Origin: Massiliimalia massiliensis
Lineage (GTDB): Bacteria > Bacillota > Clostridia > Oscillospirales > Ruminococcaceae
NCBI RefSeq assembly: GCF_900155615.1
Contig: NZ_FUHT01000004.1
Coordinates: forward strand, 434,001-498,000
DNA: 64,000 nucleotides
Direction: 5' to 3'
Part shown: positions 52,061-60,530 of the stretch, one piece after another
Numbering within the stretch: the stretch's first letter is position 1
How the letters are laid out: each line of letters starts with the position of its first letter
Notes under the pieces: generated by a model
The model's database searches: none
Seen by the model: the letters and a program-made list of their open reading frames with translations, nothing else
What the model was told of the DNA's origin: nothing
Made by a program: the position numbers and the translations under genes

Positions 52061-52957
52061 ATGGAAAACGGTTCTTCCATTTTATATCAAATTAAATTCC
52101 GAAAAGTGCTGTTTTATTTTTTGATTCCGATTTTGCTGTATTTGTTTATCGTAATCCTGCCATTATGTACAGCTTTTTACTACAGCCTCAATATGACAAC
52201 AAATTTTACACTTGTTTGGAACGGACTGGACAATTATGTAAAAATACTGTCAGACGACATTTTCTGGCTATCCCTTAAAAATAATATTTTTATCATGATT
52301 TTTGCTATTATAACCCAGCTTGTACCGGCTTTTATCATCATGGTAATGATCTCCACCGGGTATGTCTTTAAGAGTAAATTTGTACAGTCGGTTTTCTTTT
52401 TTCCATGTGTTATTTCAGCGATAGTGGTTTCCTATTTGTGGCAAATTATGTATGATAATCAGACAGGTGTCTTTAACACACTCCTACGGCTTGTCGGCTT
52501 GGAATCTTTGCAGCAAAACTGGCTGGCAGATCCTAAAATTGTCATGACTTCGATTTGTATTCCACTGGCATGGCAATTTATTGGATACTATTTGGTTATT
52601 CTGCTCTCGGGAATGTCTGCAATTGACAAGGAAATTTTAGAGGTGGCGGAAATTGACGGAGCAACCGGGTTGAAAAAATCTGTCTACATTATCCTGCCGT
52701 TGATGAAAAATACAATCAGTGTAGTGATGTTGCTTTCTGTTACCGGAAGTATTAAAATTTTCGATCAGGTATTCGCTATGACCGGAGGCGGGCCGGGATA
52801 CGCTTCAAATGTTTTGGGGATGTACTCGTACATTGTTTCCTTTAAACAGGCGAACTATGGCTACGGTTCTGCAATTTCTATTTCGATGTTAATTATCAGC
52901 CTATTGCTTATCGGAGTGATGTCGCTGATTAAAAAGGCGGTGAGCCGAAATGACTAG
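52061..52957 (+). CDS. Sugar ABC transporter permease, MalF/UgpA type (cluster B)
   Basis: A 298-residue permease with six membrane helices. The EAA loop is LEVAEIDGATGLKKSVYIILP. A GGGGTGAG site precedes the ATG. It follows the binding-protein gene after a hairpin and overlaps the next permease gene by 8 bp. AT-rich composition is typical of membrane genes here. Confidence 0.94.
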   Translation: MENGSSILYQIKFRKVLFYFLIPILLYLFIVILPLCTAFYYSLNMTTNFTLVWNGLDNYVKILSDDIFWLSLKNNIFIMIFAIITQLVPAFIIMVMISTGYVFKSKFVQSVFFFPCVISAIVVSYLWQIMYDNQTGVFNTLLRLVGLESLQQNWLADPKIVMTSICIPLAWQFIGYYLVILLSGMSAIDKEILEVAEIDGATGLKKSVYIILPLMKNTISVVMLLSVTGSIKIFDQVFAMTGGGPGYASNVLGMYSYIVSFKQANYGYGSAISISMLIISLLLIGVMSLIKKAVSRND

Positions 52958-53825
52958 AACAAATCGCATTAATGAAAACGGATATTCGGTCTTTTATCGA
53001 ATTCGTATCGGAGTATTAAAAGTCCTGATTAACCTGATCTTGTATTTTTTATGCTTGACTTATATTTTTCCATTTTTATGGCTGTTTTACAATTCTCTGA
53101 AAGATCGAAAGCAATTCTCTGTCAGTGTATTTGCACTTCCAAATCCGCCGACGTTGTATGCATATAAACATATTTTTAGTTCACCCGATGTATATCGTGC
53201 GATTTTTAACAGTGTTTATAATACGTTGATATCACTTGTTTTGATTGTATCGATTTCCTTTGTTCTGGCTTATTTCCTGTCAAGATATCATTTTAAGGGA
53301 AGACGGTTGATTTATGGGTTTTTCCTAGTCGGTATGATGATTCCGATTCACGCATTGCTGATTCCGCTTTATATTGAGTGGAATTCATTAAATATGACTA
53401 ATTCCTATTTTGCTTTACTGCCGGCGTATGTTACTTTTGCATTGCCAATGGCAATTTATCTTTATGACAGTTATATGAAAACAGTTCCGCGATCCATTGA
53501 AGAAGCAGCGTTTGTAGACGGCGCGAGCGTTAATTATATTATGACACATATCATGTTCCCGATCTGCCGTCCAATTACAAGTACAGTCTTGATCCTGAAC
53601 TTCATGAGTTTGTGGAATGAATTTTCTTTTGCTCTGGTACTCAACTCCAAAGCGCAGTTCCGAACCATTCCTGTGTGGCTTACTACCTTTCAAGGACAAT
53701 ATTCAGGCAATATGCCTGTCCGAATTACTGCAATGCTGATTGGAAGTCTGCCGATCATCATTATGTATATTTTCTTCCGGGAAAAAATGATGGAAGGAAT
53801 GGCGGCTGGCGCAGTAAAGGGGTAA
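52950..53825 (+). CDS. Sugar ABC transporter permease, MalG/UgpE type (cluster B)
   Basis: A 291-residue permease with six membrane helices, an EAA loop (IEEAAFVDGASVNYIMTHIMFP) and the typical end GMAAGAVKG. The 8-bp overlap with the partner gene implies translational coupling. Last gene of cluster B; no ATPase gene is present, so a shared ATPase must be supplied elsewhere. Confidence 0.94.
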   Translation: MTRTNRINENGYSVFYRIRIGVLKVLINLILYFLCLTYIFPFLWLFYNSLKDRKQFSVSVFALPNPPTLYAYKHIFSSPDVYRAIFNSVYNTLISLVLIVSISFVLAYFLSRYHFKGRRLIYGFFLVGMMIPIHALLIPLYIEWNSLNMTNSYFALLPAYVTFALPMAIYLYDSYMKTVPRSIEEAAFVDGASVNYIMTHIMFPICRPITSTVLILNFMSLWNEFSFALVLNSKAQFRTIPVWLTTFQGQYSGNMPVRITAMLIGSLPIIIMYIFFREKMMEGMAAGAVKG

Positions 53826-53854
53826 TGGAACCTTTTGTTTAAAATTTGGATTTT

Positions 53855-53885
53855 AAAAAGCGTCTGGTTTTTCCGGACGCTTTTT
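53855..53885 (+). terminator. Terminator at the end of cluster B
   Basis: A 13-bp stem with one G-T pair (53855-53867 with 53873-53885) ends in five T. Confidence 0.88.
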
Positions 53886-53969
53886 GCTGATTGGAATGAA
53901 ATGATAAACCTCCTGTTATGTGGCATAATAAAACCGAAAACTATAGGCCATAATAAGGAGAAAAAAGAA

Positions 53970-54278
53970 ATGGATTTTCAAAAAGAAATATTAGAATCAC
54001 GCCGGCCGGTACTGATTGAATTCTGGGCACCGTGGTGTGGATATTGCCGAAGGCTTGCTCCCGCGCTGGATCGGCTGGAAAAAGAGATAGGGGATGTTGT
54101 TCGAATCGTTCGGATCAATGTGGATAAAGAACCGGAGCTCACCCGCCAATATGCTGTCAATGTGATTCCCTCCATGATTCTGTTTCGGAATGGGAAAGGC
54201 AGTGAACAGCTTGTGAATCCGCCTTCACAAGCTTCCATTACTGCCTGGCTCAAGGAACAGGGGGTCGCTCTGGATTAG
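53970..54278 (+). CDS. Thioredoxin
   Basis: A 102-residue thioredoxin with active site WCGYC (C23, C26) in place of the common WCGPC; the tyrosine should raise the redox potential. The cis-proline segment is NVIPSMILF. I start at the ATG at 53970 behind AAGGAG; the longer frame upstream would run through the cluster B terminator. The thioredoxin reductase gene follows by one base. Confidence 0.93.
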   Translation: MDFQKEILESRRPVLIEFWAPWCGYCRRLAPALDRLEKEIGDVVRIVRINVDKEPELTRQYAVNVIPSMILFRNGKGSEQLVNPPSQASITAWLKEQGVALD

Positions 54279-54279
54279 T

Positions 54280-55206
54280 ATGATAGGAAAACAGGAATAT
54301 CAGGAATATGATGTGGCAGTGATTGGCGGCGGACCGGGCGGATATACTGCTGCGCTCTATTGTGCCAGAAGCGGCTATTCTGTTCTGGTACTGGAAAAGC
54401 TGGCTCCCGGCGGGCAAATGGCGACAACGGCCCTGATCGATAATTATCCGGGCTTTGAGAATGGGGTTGACGGATTTGAATTGGGAGAGAAAATGCAGAA
54501 AGGCGCGGAACGGTTTGGGGCGGAGACGGTATTTGCCGAGGTACAAGGCGCTGAATTGACTGCTCCGATCAAACGGATACAGACGACCTCCGGGGAGATT
54601 GCGGCGCGGTCGGTGGTACTGGCTACCGGAGCTGTACCGCGAAAGCTGGGACTGTCAGATGAGGAACGCCTATCCGGACGCGGGGTAGCCTATTGCGCGG
54701 CATGCGACGGAATGTTATATAAAGGAAAAACAGTAATCGTTGTAGGAGGAGGAAACAGCGCGGCGACAGACGCGCTTTATCTTTCCAAAATCTGCAAAAA
54801 GGTCTATTTGGTGCACCGTAGGGATTCGCTGCGCGCTTCCAGGGTTTATCTGAATCCATTGAAAAAAAGCAACGTGGAATTTCTATGGAATAGCCGTATT
54901 ACAGCGCTGCTGGGTGACCAGCAGCTAGCCGAAGCTGAGCTGGAGGATATCTCCAACGGAAGGAAACGCCGGATTTCCTGTGATGGGCTATTTGTAGCGA
55001 TTGGCCGGAAACCTGATACAGAGCTGTTTTCCGGCCAGATACCATTGGACGAATACGGCTATATTGTTGCGGACGAAACAACAAAAACAGCTTTAGAAGG
55101 CGTGTTTGCAGTGGGCGACGTCCGAACAAAGCCTCTCCGGCAAATCGTGACGGCAGCTGCGGACGGTGCGACTGCTTCTCATTATATTGAAGAATATTTG
55201 GCGTAA
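54280..55206 (+). CDS. trxB: Thioredoxin reductase
   Basis: A 308-residue flavoprotein that reduces thioredoxin with NADPH. FAD motif GGGPGGYTAALYCARSG, redox-active C139-A-A-C142 in the CAACDG block, NADPH motif VGGGNSAATDALYL followed by HRRDSLRAS, and the C-terminal FAVGDVRTKPLRQIVTAAADG. The operon with thioredoxin supports the name. CAAC is a minor variant of CATC. Confidence 0.94.
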   Translation: MIGKQEYQEYDVAVIGGGPGGYTAALYCARSGYSVLVLEKLAPGGQMATTALIDNYPGFENGVDGFELGEKMQKGAERFGAETVFAEVQGAELTAPIKRIQTTSGEIAARSVVLATGAVPRKLGLSDEERLSGRGVAYCAACDGMLYKGKTVIVVGGGNSAATDALYLSKICKKVYLVHRRDSLRASRVYLNPLKKSNVEFLWNSRITALLGDQQLAEAELEDISNGRKRRISCDGLFVAIGRKPDTELFSGQIPLDEYGYIVADETTKTALEGVFAVGDVRTKPLRQIVTAAADGATASHYIEEYLA

Positions 55207-55207
55207 A

Positions 55208-55239
55208 AAATCCCGTATAGCAGCCGCTATACGGGATTT
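55208..55239. terminator. Bidirectional terminator after trxB
   Basis: A 14-bp perfect stem (55208-55221 with 55226-55239) lies between convergent genes. Confidence 0.88.
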
Positions 55240-55245
55240 CTCACT

Positions 55246-56181
55246 TTATTCTTCCGGTTGGAAAAGGGTTTCGATCTGTTTCTCTGCACAGTCCGGAGAA
55301 TATTTCCAATAATCGATGTGCGGAGAGGTGACATAATAATGATAGCCATGTCTTGGATAATCCGCGTCAAAATGGTCGACAATGATCAATTTGATTTTCA
55401 TCTTTTCCGGGATCAGGCTTTTGATGTAGACGCTTGCATGCTGTCCTACCTTCACATTTTCCTTTAGCTCTGCAAGTCCGGCCAGATTCGGCGCCAGCTC
55501 GACAAAAATCCCATAATTTTCTATAGAACGGATTACGCCGGACACAGTTTCACCGGGGGTAAACTGCTCTGCGTTTTCTTCCCAGGTGCCAAGCAGCTCC
55601 TTATGGGTCAGGCAGATTTTTCCCTGCTCGTCAAAGGATTTTACAACGGCAAGAATATCCTGACCGACTGCAAACCGATCCCGGGGATGGGAAATCCGTG
55701 AAATAGAGATTGCGTCAATCGGGATCAGGGAAATAATTCCGCAGCCGATATCGACAAAGCAGCCAAAGGATTCCAGATGGGTTACCTTCCCATGAATGAT
55801 ATCGCCGGGAAGGAGCTTATTTATGTATTCCTCCCGACAGCGTTCTTGCAATAGTCTGCGGGAGAGGACAGCAAAAGGGGAACCGTTTTGGTCTTTTTTG
55901 ATATCGGTCACATAAAAACTGACCGGCTTATTGACCTTTGAAATAATTGCAATATCCCGGGTGCTTCCGTCGCTGATGCCGATGGCGCATTCCTCTCTCG
56001 GAATGATCCCTTTCATAAAGCCCAGATCCACAATTAGGTTGTGGTCGCTGTCGCATACTGCAGCTCTGGCCTCAAGCGGTGTTTTTTTCTGCATAGCTTC
56101 CTGGATTGAGGCGGGGCTTTTCAGATTTTCCGTATTTGATTTACTGCGGGAAAGGATTCCTTCCGGATAAAATGTTGTCAT
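55246..56181 (-). CDS. S1 RNA-binding domain protein
   Basis: A 311-residue protein with at least two S1 domains, at about residues 120-195 (GDIIHGKVTHLESFGCFVDIGCG) and 208-280 (GETVSGVIRSIENYGIFVELAPN). The N-terminal 110 residues resemble a degenerate third S1-like repeat. Start behind AGGAGGT. Smaller than ribosomal protein S1 and typical of Clostridia S1-like proteins; it may assist translation or RNA handling. Confidence 0.9.
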   Translation of the reverse strand: MTTFYPEGILSRSKSNTENLKSPASIQEAMQKKTPLEARAAVCDSDHNLIVDLGFMKGIIPREECAIGISDGSTRDIAIISKVNKPVSFYVTDIKKDQNGSPFAVLSRRLLQERCREEYINKLLPGDIIHGKVTHLESFGCFVDIGCGIISLIPIDAISISRISHPRDRFAVGQDILAVVKSFDEQGKICLTHKELLGTWEENAEQFTPGETVSGVIRSIENYGIFVELAPNLAGLAELKENVKVGQHASVYIKSLIPEKMKIKLIIVDHFDADYPRHGYHYYVTSPHIDYWKYSPDCAEKQIETLFQPEE

Positions 56182-56290
56182 TTTCGAAACCTCCTACATT
56201 TTGCTTTGCCTTTTCCTTTTAGGCATTTCCGTATCGCGCTTATAGGTCATTTATATGCGGAGCAGCAGGAGGTTATGCGGACGATTTTTA

Positions 56291-56692
56291 TTAAAATACT
56301 TCGATTTCATAACCGCCGAGACAGCGGAGCTTGCTGGCAATCTGTTTGGTTGCCCGTTCATCGGCCTCGATTACCATGCGGCTTTCTGTGGTTCGTTCGA
56401 TTTCCGGGATATCGCGGTCAACTCTTTCCGAATCATCCAGCATATCGATGGCAAACGGAGCAAATAACGGTGCTCCAAAAGAGGCTCCGGAGCCGACTGC
56501 TGTAGCAACCGGAAAAATTGGGGAATAGCCCAGATCGCCTTCCCTGTCCGAATGCTCCCGGTGATCTCTAGGAAGGTTTTTATATCTGATTTTAATATTT
56601 GCGACATTTTTAAAGTTATTGGTGATGCCATGTGCTGCAAATTCTGCCATATCAATGGTTTCAAATTTAGCGGTGATTTTTTTGTTAGGCAT
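56291..56692 (-). CDS. Hypothetical protein with glycine/alanine-rich centre
   Basis: A 133-residue protein I do not recognise. The N-terminal 45 residues are basic and amphipathic, the centre (VATAVGSGASFGAPLFAPFAI) is a hydrophobic, glycine-rich segment that could touch a membrane, and the C terminus is acidic then helical (ESRMVIEADERATKQIASKLRCLGG). A GAAAGGAG site precedes the ATG. It may be a stress-related or envelope protein; nothing decides this. Confidence 0.75.
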   Translation of the reverse strand: MPNKKITAKFETIDMAEFAAHGITNNFKNVANIKIRYKNLPRDHREHSDREGDLGYSPIFPVATAVGSGASFGAPLFAPFAIDMLDDSERVDRDIPEIERTTESRMVIEADERATKQIASKLRCLGGYEIEVF

Positions 56693-56820
56693 GTTTTGCT
56701 CAACTCCTTTCTATTCCTATTTTTTCTGAAATCGGCAAAGTTAAACGTGGAAACTTCTTGATTCCGTAGTATGGTTAATAAAAAATTTTCATGAAATTTT
56801 ATAGATTCATTACAAATTAT

Positions 56821-56850
56821 TTGCCATTTGCTGGGCTTTCGTGATATAAT
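56821..56850 (+). promoter_or_regulatory. Putative promoter of the DUF951-prfA region
   Basis: TTGCCA at 56821-56826 and TATAAT at 56845-56850 have an 18-bp spacer. Confidence 0.6.
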
Positions 56851-56901
56851 AAAACTTAATAATGTATTGCTGGATATCAAACGGTATGGAGGTGCTGAAA
56901 G

Positions 56902-57111
56902 ATGGATGTTCAGGTAGGCGATGTTCTGAAAATGAAGAAGAAGCATCCGTGTGGTGAATACTATTTTGATGTTCTGCGAGTCGGAATGGACTTTAAAATC
57001 CGATGCAAATCCTGCGGAAGGGAAGTCATGGTTCCGCGGGTCAAAATTGAAAAAAATATTAAAGAGGTCATTCCGGCCGAAGAAGCAAAGCGGCTTGATA
57101 AGGAACGATAG
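56902..57111 (+). CDS. DUF951 family protein (YyzM-like)
   Basis: A 69-residue basic protein. Conserved VGDVLKMKKKHPCGEYYFDVLRVGMDFKIRCKSCGREVMVPR contains a zinc-ribbon-like set: C in HPCG and the pair CKSC. The family is common in Firmicutes and has no proven function. Start behind GGAGGTG. It is followed by prfA within about 95 bp. Confidence 0.92.
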   Translation: MDVQVGDVLKMKKKHPCGEYYFDVLRVGMDFKIRCKSCGREVMVPRVKIEKNIKEVIPAEEAKRLDKER

Positions 57112-57206
57112 CGGGCTTTTGCTTTCTTATAGATTACGATGTGAATTTACGGATGCAATTTTAGAGAGGAAAGGATGCTTTGCGATAGGCAGAGCGGGGT
57201 ATAACG

Positions 57207-58283
57207 ATGTTTGACAAATTGGAATTAACAGAAAAACGATATGAGGAAATTAACCAGAAGCTGATGGATCCGGATGTTGTGAGCGATCCCGCTCAATACC
57301 GGGATTTAATGAAAGAACATAAGTCCCTGACGCCGGTAGTGGAAAAATACCGGGAGTACCGTACCGCGAAAAACTCAATGGAAGAGGCCAGGGAGATGCT
57401 GGACGAGGGCGGTCTGGACAAGGAATTTAAAGAGGTTGTGCAGGAGGAATACGATACCTGCAAGCAGAAGATGGCCGATTGCGGGGAAGAGCTGAAAATC
57501 CTGCTGCTCCCGAAGGATCCGAATGACGACAAGAACGTCATCGTTGAAATCCGCGGCGGCGCCGGAGGCGAAGAAGCAGCCTTATTTGCACATTCCCTCT
57601 ACCGTATGTATTCGATGTATGCGGAGCGCAAGGGCTGGAAATGCGAGGTGCTCAACCTAAATGAAACCGAGCTTGGCGGTGTAAAGGAAATCAGCTTCAG
57701 CATTGAAGGGGAAGGTGCTTATTCCAGGCTGAAATTTGAAAGCGGGGTACATCGTGTTCAGCGTGTGCCGGAAACCGAGTCTGCCGGACGGGTGCATACC
57801 TCTACGGTAACGGTGGCCGTTTTGCCGGAGGCAGAGGATGTGGATATTGAAATTAATCCCACCGACCTGCAAATCGATACCTTCCGCGCGAGCGGCGCGG
57901 GCGGGCAGCATATCAACAAGACGGAAAGCGCTATCCGGATTATCCATATTCCGACCGGTCTGGTTGTGGAATGTCAGGATGAACGGAGCCAGTTTAAGAA
58001 TAAGGATAAGGCGATGAAGGTGCTGCGTTCCCGTTTATATGAAATGGAACAGCAGAAGCAGCAGGATAAGATTGCTTCAGAACGGAGAGCGCAGGTAGGA
58101 ACCGGCGACCGCTCAGAACGGATCAGAACCTACAACTATCCGCAGGGAAGGCTGACCGATCACCGGATTGGGCTGACCCTCTACCATCTGGAGGACAATT
58201 TAAACGGAAATCTGGACGAAGTAATCGATGCATTAATTACTGCTGATCAGGCGCTCAAGCTCGCAGCAGACGCGGAACAATAA
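57207..58283 (+). CDS. prfA: Peptide chain release factor 1
   Basis: A 358-residue factor that reads UAA and UAG and releases the peptide. The catalytic GGQ motif is at 232-234 ([12 protein letters not shown]). A PxT-type recognition stretch fits VPETES near residues 190-195. Length is normal. It starts a run with Sua5-CoaE, the lytic transglycosylase and M18 peptidase genes on the same strand. Confidence 0.97.
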   Translation: MFDKLELTEKRYEEINQKLMDPDVVSDPAQYRDLMKEHKSLTPVVEKYREYRTAKNSMEEAREMLDEGGLDKEFKEVVQEEYDTCKQKMADCGEELKILLLPKDPNDDKNVIVEIRGGAGGEEAALFAHSLYRMYSMYAERKGWKCEVLNLNETELGGVKEISFSIEGEGAYSRLKFESGVHRVQRVPETESAGRVHTSTVTVAVLPEAEDVDIEINPTDLQIDTFRASGAGGQHINKTESAIRIIHIPTGLVVECQDERSQFKNKDKAMKVLRSRLYEMEQQKQQDKIASERRAQVGTGDRSERIRTYNYPQGRLTDHRIGLTLYHLEDNLNGNLDEVIDALITADQALKLAADAEQ

Positions 58284-58317
58284 ATCCGCGTTGTGAGAAG
58301 AAAAGAGGAATTGCTGT

Positions 58318-59952
58318 ATGAGAGATACAAGAGTTTTAAAAGCGACAACTGAAAATTTTGAAATTGCAAAAAGAGAGATATTAAACGGCGAGGTCGTTGC
58401 AATCCCGACAGAGACGGTTTACGGACTGGCGGCAAATGCGTTTGACGAGACCGCCGTCAGCAAAATATTTGAGGCAAAGGGAAGACCGCAGGATAACCCG
58501 CTGATCGTTCATATCGCGGATATGGAGATGCTCAGGGAAGTTGTCAGCGAGGTTTCGGAAACTGCCGAGAAGCTGGCGAAAAAGTTCTGGGGTGGGCCGC
58601 TTACCATGATTCTGCCGAAGAATGAGCGCGTTCCGTATGCGGTTACTGCCGGACTGGAAACGGTTGGTGTCAGGATGCCGGCACATCTTGCGGCGCGGGA
58701 GTTTATTCGCTATTGCGGCGTGCCGCTTGCGGCGCCGAGTGCAAATGTTTCGGGGAAACCAAGTCCGACCAGTGCCGCTCATGTTTTTCACGACTTAAGG
58801 GGAAAAATCGATTATATCCTCGATGGGGGAACCTGTGAGGTTGGGGTAGAATCGACAGTGGTTAAGGTGATGGATGACCAGGTGGAAATCCTCCGTCCAG
58901 GCAAAATTACGATTAATGATCTGCTTCAGGCCGTTTCGGCTGTAACCATTGATGACGGCGTATTTACCAGGGTGATGGACGATAAACCGGTCGCGTCGCC
59001 GGGAATGAAATACCAGCATTACTCCCCGAATGCCAATGTAATTATGGTGGAGGGGAGTCTGACAGATTTCTGCCAGTATGTTTCCCGTTCTGCAGACGAA
59101 AAAACGGCTGTCCTGGTGTTTGAGGGAGAAGAGTCTTTGTTTGATATCCCGTGCTTTACTTTTGGAAAGCGTAACGACAGTGTTTCCCAGGCAAGCCGCC
59201 TGTTTGACGTCCTGCGCGAGATTGACCAGCATGAGGATATCCAGACCGTCTTTGCACGCGTACCAAAACAGGAGGGCGTTGGGCTGGCAGTATATAACCG
59301 ATTGCTTCGGGCGTGCGGCTTTGAGGTGGTCAATATGGACCGTGCTGTGATTGTAGGACTGACAGGACAGACAGGCGCGGGCAAGAGCATGATCTGTGAG
59401 ATACTGCGTCAGGATGGTGCCATTGGAATTGTGGATTGCGATGTGGTTTCGCGCGATGTTATTATGATGCCATCGGTTCAACAGCGCCTTGTAGAATATT
59501 TTGGCGGGGAAATCCTCTTGGAGGACGGAAATGTGAATCGCAAAGCACTGGGAAAACGGATTTTTGCCAATGAAGAAGACAGGATTTTCCTAAACAGCGT
59601 GATGTTCCCGCCGATCACCGAACAGATCAACAAGGAGGTTCGTCAGCTTCGGGATCAGGGCTACCGGATTATTGTACTGGATGCGCCGACTCTGTTCGAA
59701 AGCGGCGCGAACATTATCTGCGATTCTATTGTTTCTGTTCTGGCAGATGCAAATCTGCGCCAGGAAAGAATCATGGAGCGGGACAGCATGTCTGCCGTGG
59801 AAGCACAAAACCGGATGAATGCACAGAAGGATGACGAATTTTACCGTTCACGTTCTGAATTTATCATAGAAAATAATGGCTCTCAGACAGAATTAAAAGA
59901 GCAGGTCGACCGCATAACCGCTGCCATGAAGGAGAAAATAAATGGTAATTAG
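58318..59952 (+). CDS. Fusion of threonylcarbamoyl-AMP synthase (Sua5) and dephospho-CoA kinase (CoaE)
   Basis: A 544-residue fusion of two normally separate enzymes. Residues 1-200 are the YrdC/TsaC domain, which makes threonylcarbamoyl-AMP for the t6A base of tRNA (VVAIPTETVYGLAANAF, KGRPQDNPLIVHI, VGVRMPAH, APSANVSGKPSPT). Residues about 230-340 are the Sua5 C-terminal domain (SPGMKYQHYSP). From residue 342 an in-frame dephospho-CoA kinase follows: P loop GLTGQTGAGKS, IVDCDVVSRDV and VLDAPTLFES. The frame is open throughout, with no stop at the junction. An internal ATG at 59336 could also start CoaE alone. AGAGGAATT ribosome site. Confidence 0.92.
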   Translation: MRDTRVLKATTENFEIAKREILNGEVVAIPTETVYGLAANAFDETAVSKIFEAKGRPQDNPLIVHIADMEMLREVVSEVSETAEKLAKKFWGGPLTMILPKNERVPYAVTAGLETVGVRMPAHLAAREFIRYCGVPLAAPSANVSGKPSPTSAAHVFHDLRGKIDYILDGGTCEVGVESTVVKVMDDQVEILRPGKITINDLLQAVSAVTIDDGVFTRVMDDKPVASPGMKYQHYSPNANVIMVEGSLTDFCQYVSRSADEKTAVLVFEGEESLFDIPCFTFGKRNDSVSQASRLFDVLREIDQHEDIQTVFARVPKQEGVGLAVYNRLLRACGFEVVNMDRAVIVGLTGQTGAGKSMICEILRQDGAIGIVDCDVVSRDVIMMPSVQQRLVEYFGGEILLEDGNVNRKALGKRIFANEEDRIFLNSVMFPPITEQINKEVRQLRDQGYRIIVLDAPTLFESGANIICDSIVSVLADANLRQERIMERDSMSAVEAQNRMNAQKDDEFYRSRSEFIIENNGSQTELKEQVDRITAAMKEKINGN

Positions 59953-60514
59953 GCTTAGAAAAAGCGGCAAGATATTGCTGTGTATTCTCTGTCTTATTTT
60001 ATTGGGGTTTGCTGTCAAATTTGGAATAGACCGCTATGGAGACATGGCATATCCAAAGAAGTATTCGGAAATTGTAACGGAATATGCCAAAAAATACCAG
60101 GTGGATGAAGACTTGATCTATGCTGTGATTAAAACGGAAAGCGGGTTTAATCCGGAGGCTGTGTCTGTCAATAACGCAAAAGGCCTGATGCAGATTACGG
60201 AAGATACCTTTAACTGGATTGGGACAAAGCTGGGTTACACCGAATACCAGCATGACGATCTTTTTGAGCCAAGGATCGCCATCGAATATGGAACGTTTTT
60301 TCTGTCCTATCTGCTGGATGAATTTCAGAACACAGACGTCGCCCTGGCAGCCTATCATGCCGGGCGCGGGATCACCAACAAATGGCTGCAGGATGAACGG
60401 TATTCCTCAGACGGCAAAACATTGACGCAGATTCCATACCGGGACACTGCGCATTATGTGCAGAAAGTGGAACGGTATTATCATAATTATCAGCGGCGTT
60501 CCGGCGCAGCATAG
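59942..60514 (+). CDS. Lytic transglycosylase (Slt-like)
   Basis: A 190-residue membrane-anchored muramidase. One N-terminal membrane helix (about residues 9-27) is followed by an SLT domain with the catalytic glutamate in VIKTESGFNPEAVS, then GLMQITEDTF and AAYHAGRG. It overlaps the fusion gene by 11 bp. It probably trims peptidoglycan at the outer membrane face. Confidence 0.94.
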   Translation: MVIRLRKSGKILLCILCLILLGFAVKFGIDRYGDMAYPKKYSEIVTEYAKKYQVDEDLIYAVIKTESGFNPEAVSVNNAKGLMQITEDTFNWIGTKLGYTEYQHDDLFEPRIAIEYGTFFLSYLLDEFQNTDVALAAYHAGRGITNKWLQDERYSSDGKTLTQIPYRDTAHYVQKVERYYHNYQRRSGAA

Positions 60515-60530
60515 AATGGAGGAAAATTGG

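Noticed and set aside
58795-59481. 228-codon minus-strand frame opposite the Sua5-CoaE junction
   Set aside because: Shadow frame; histidine-rich, without ribosome site or family match.
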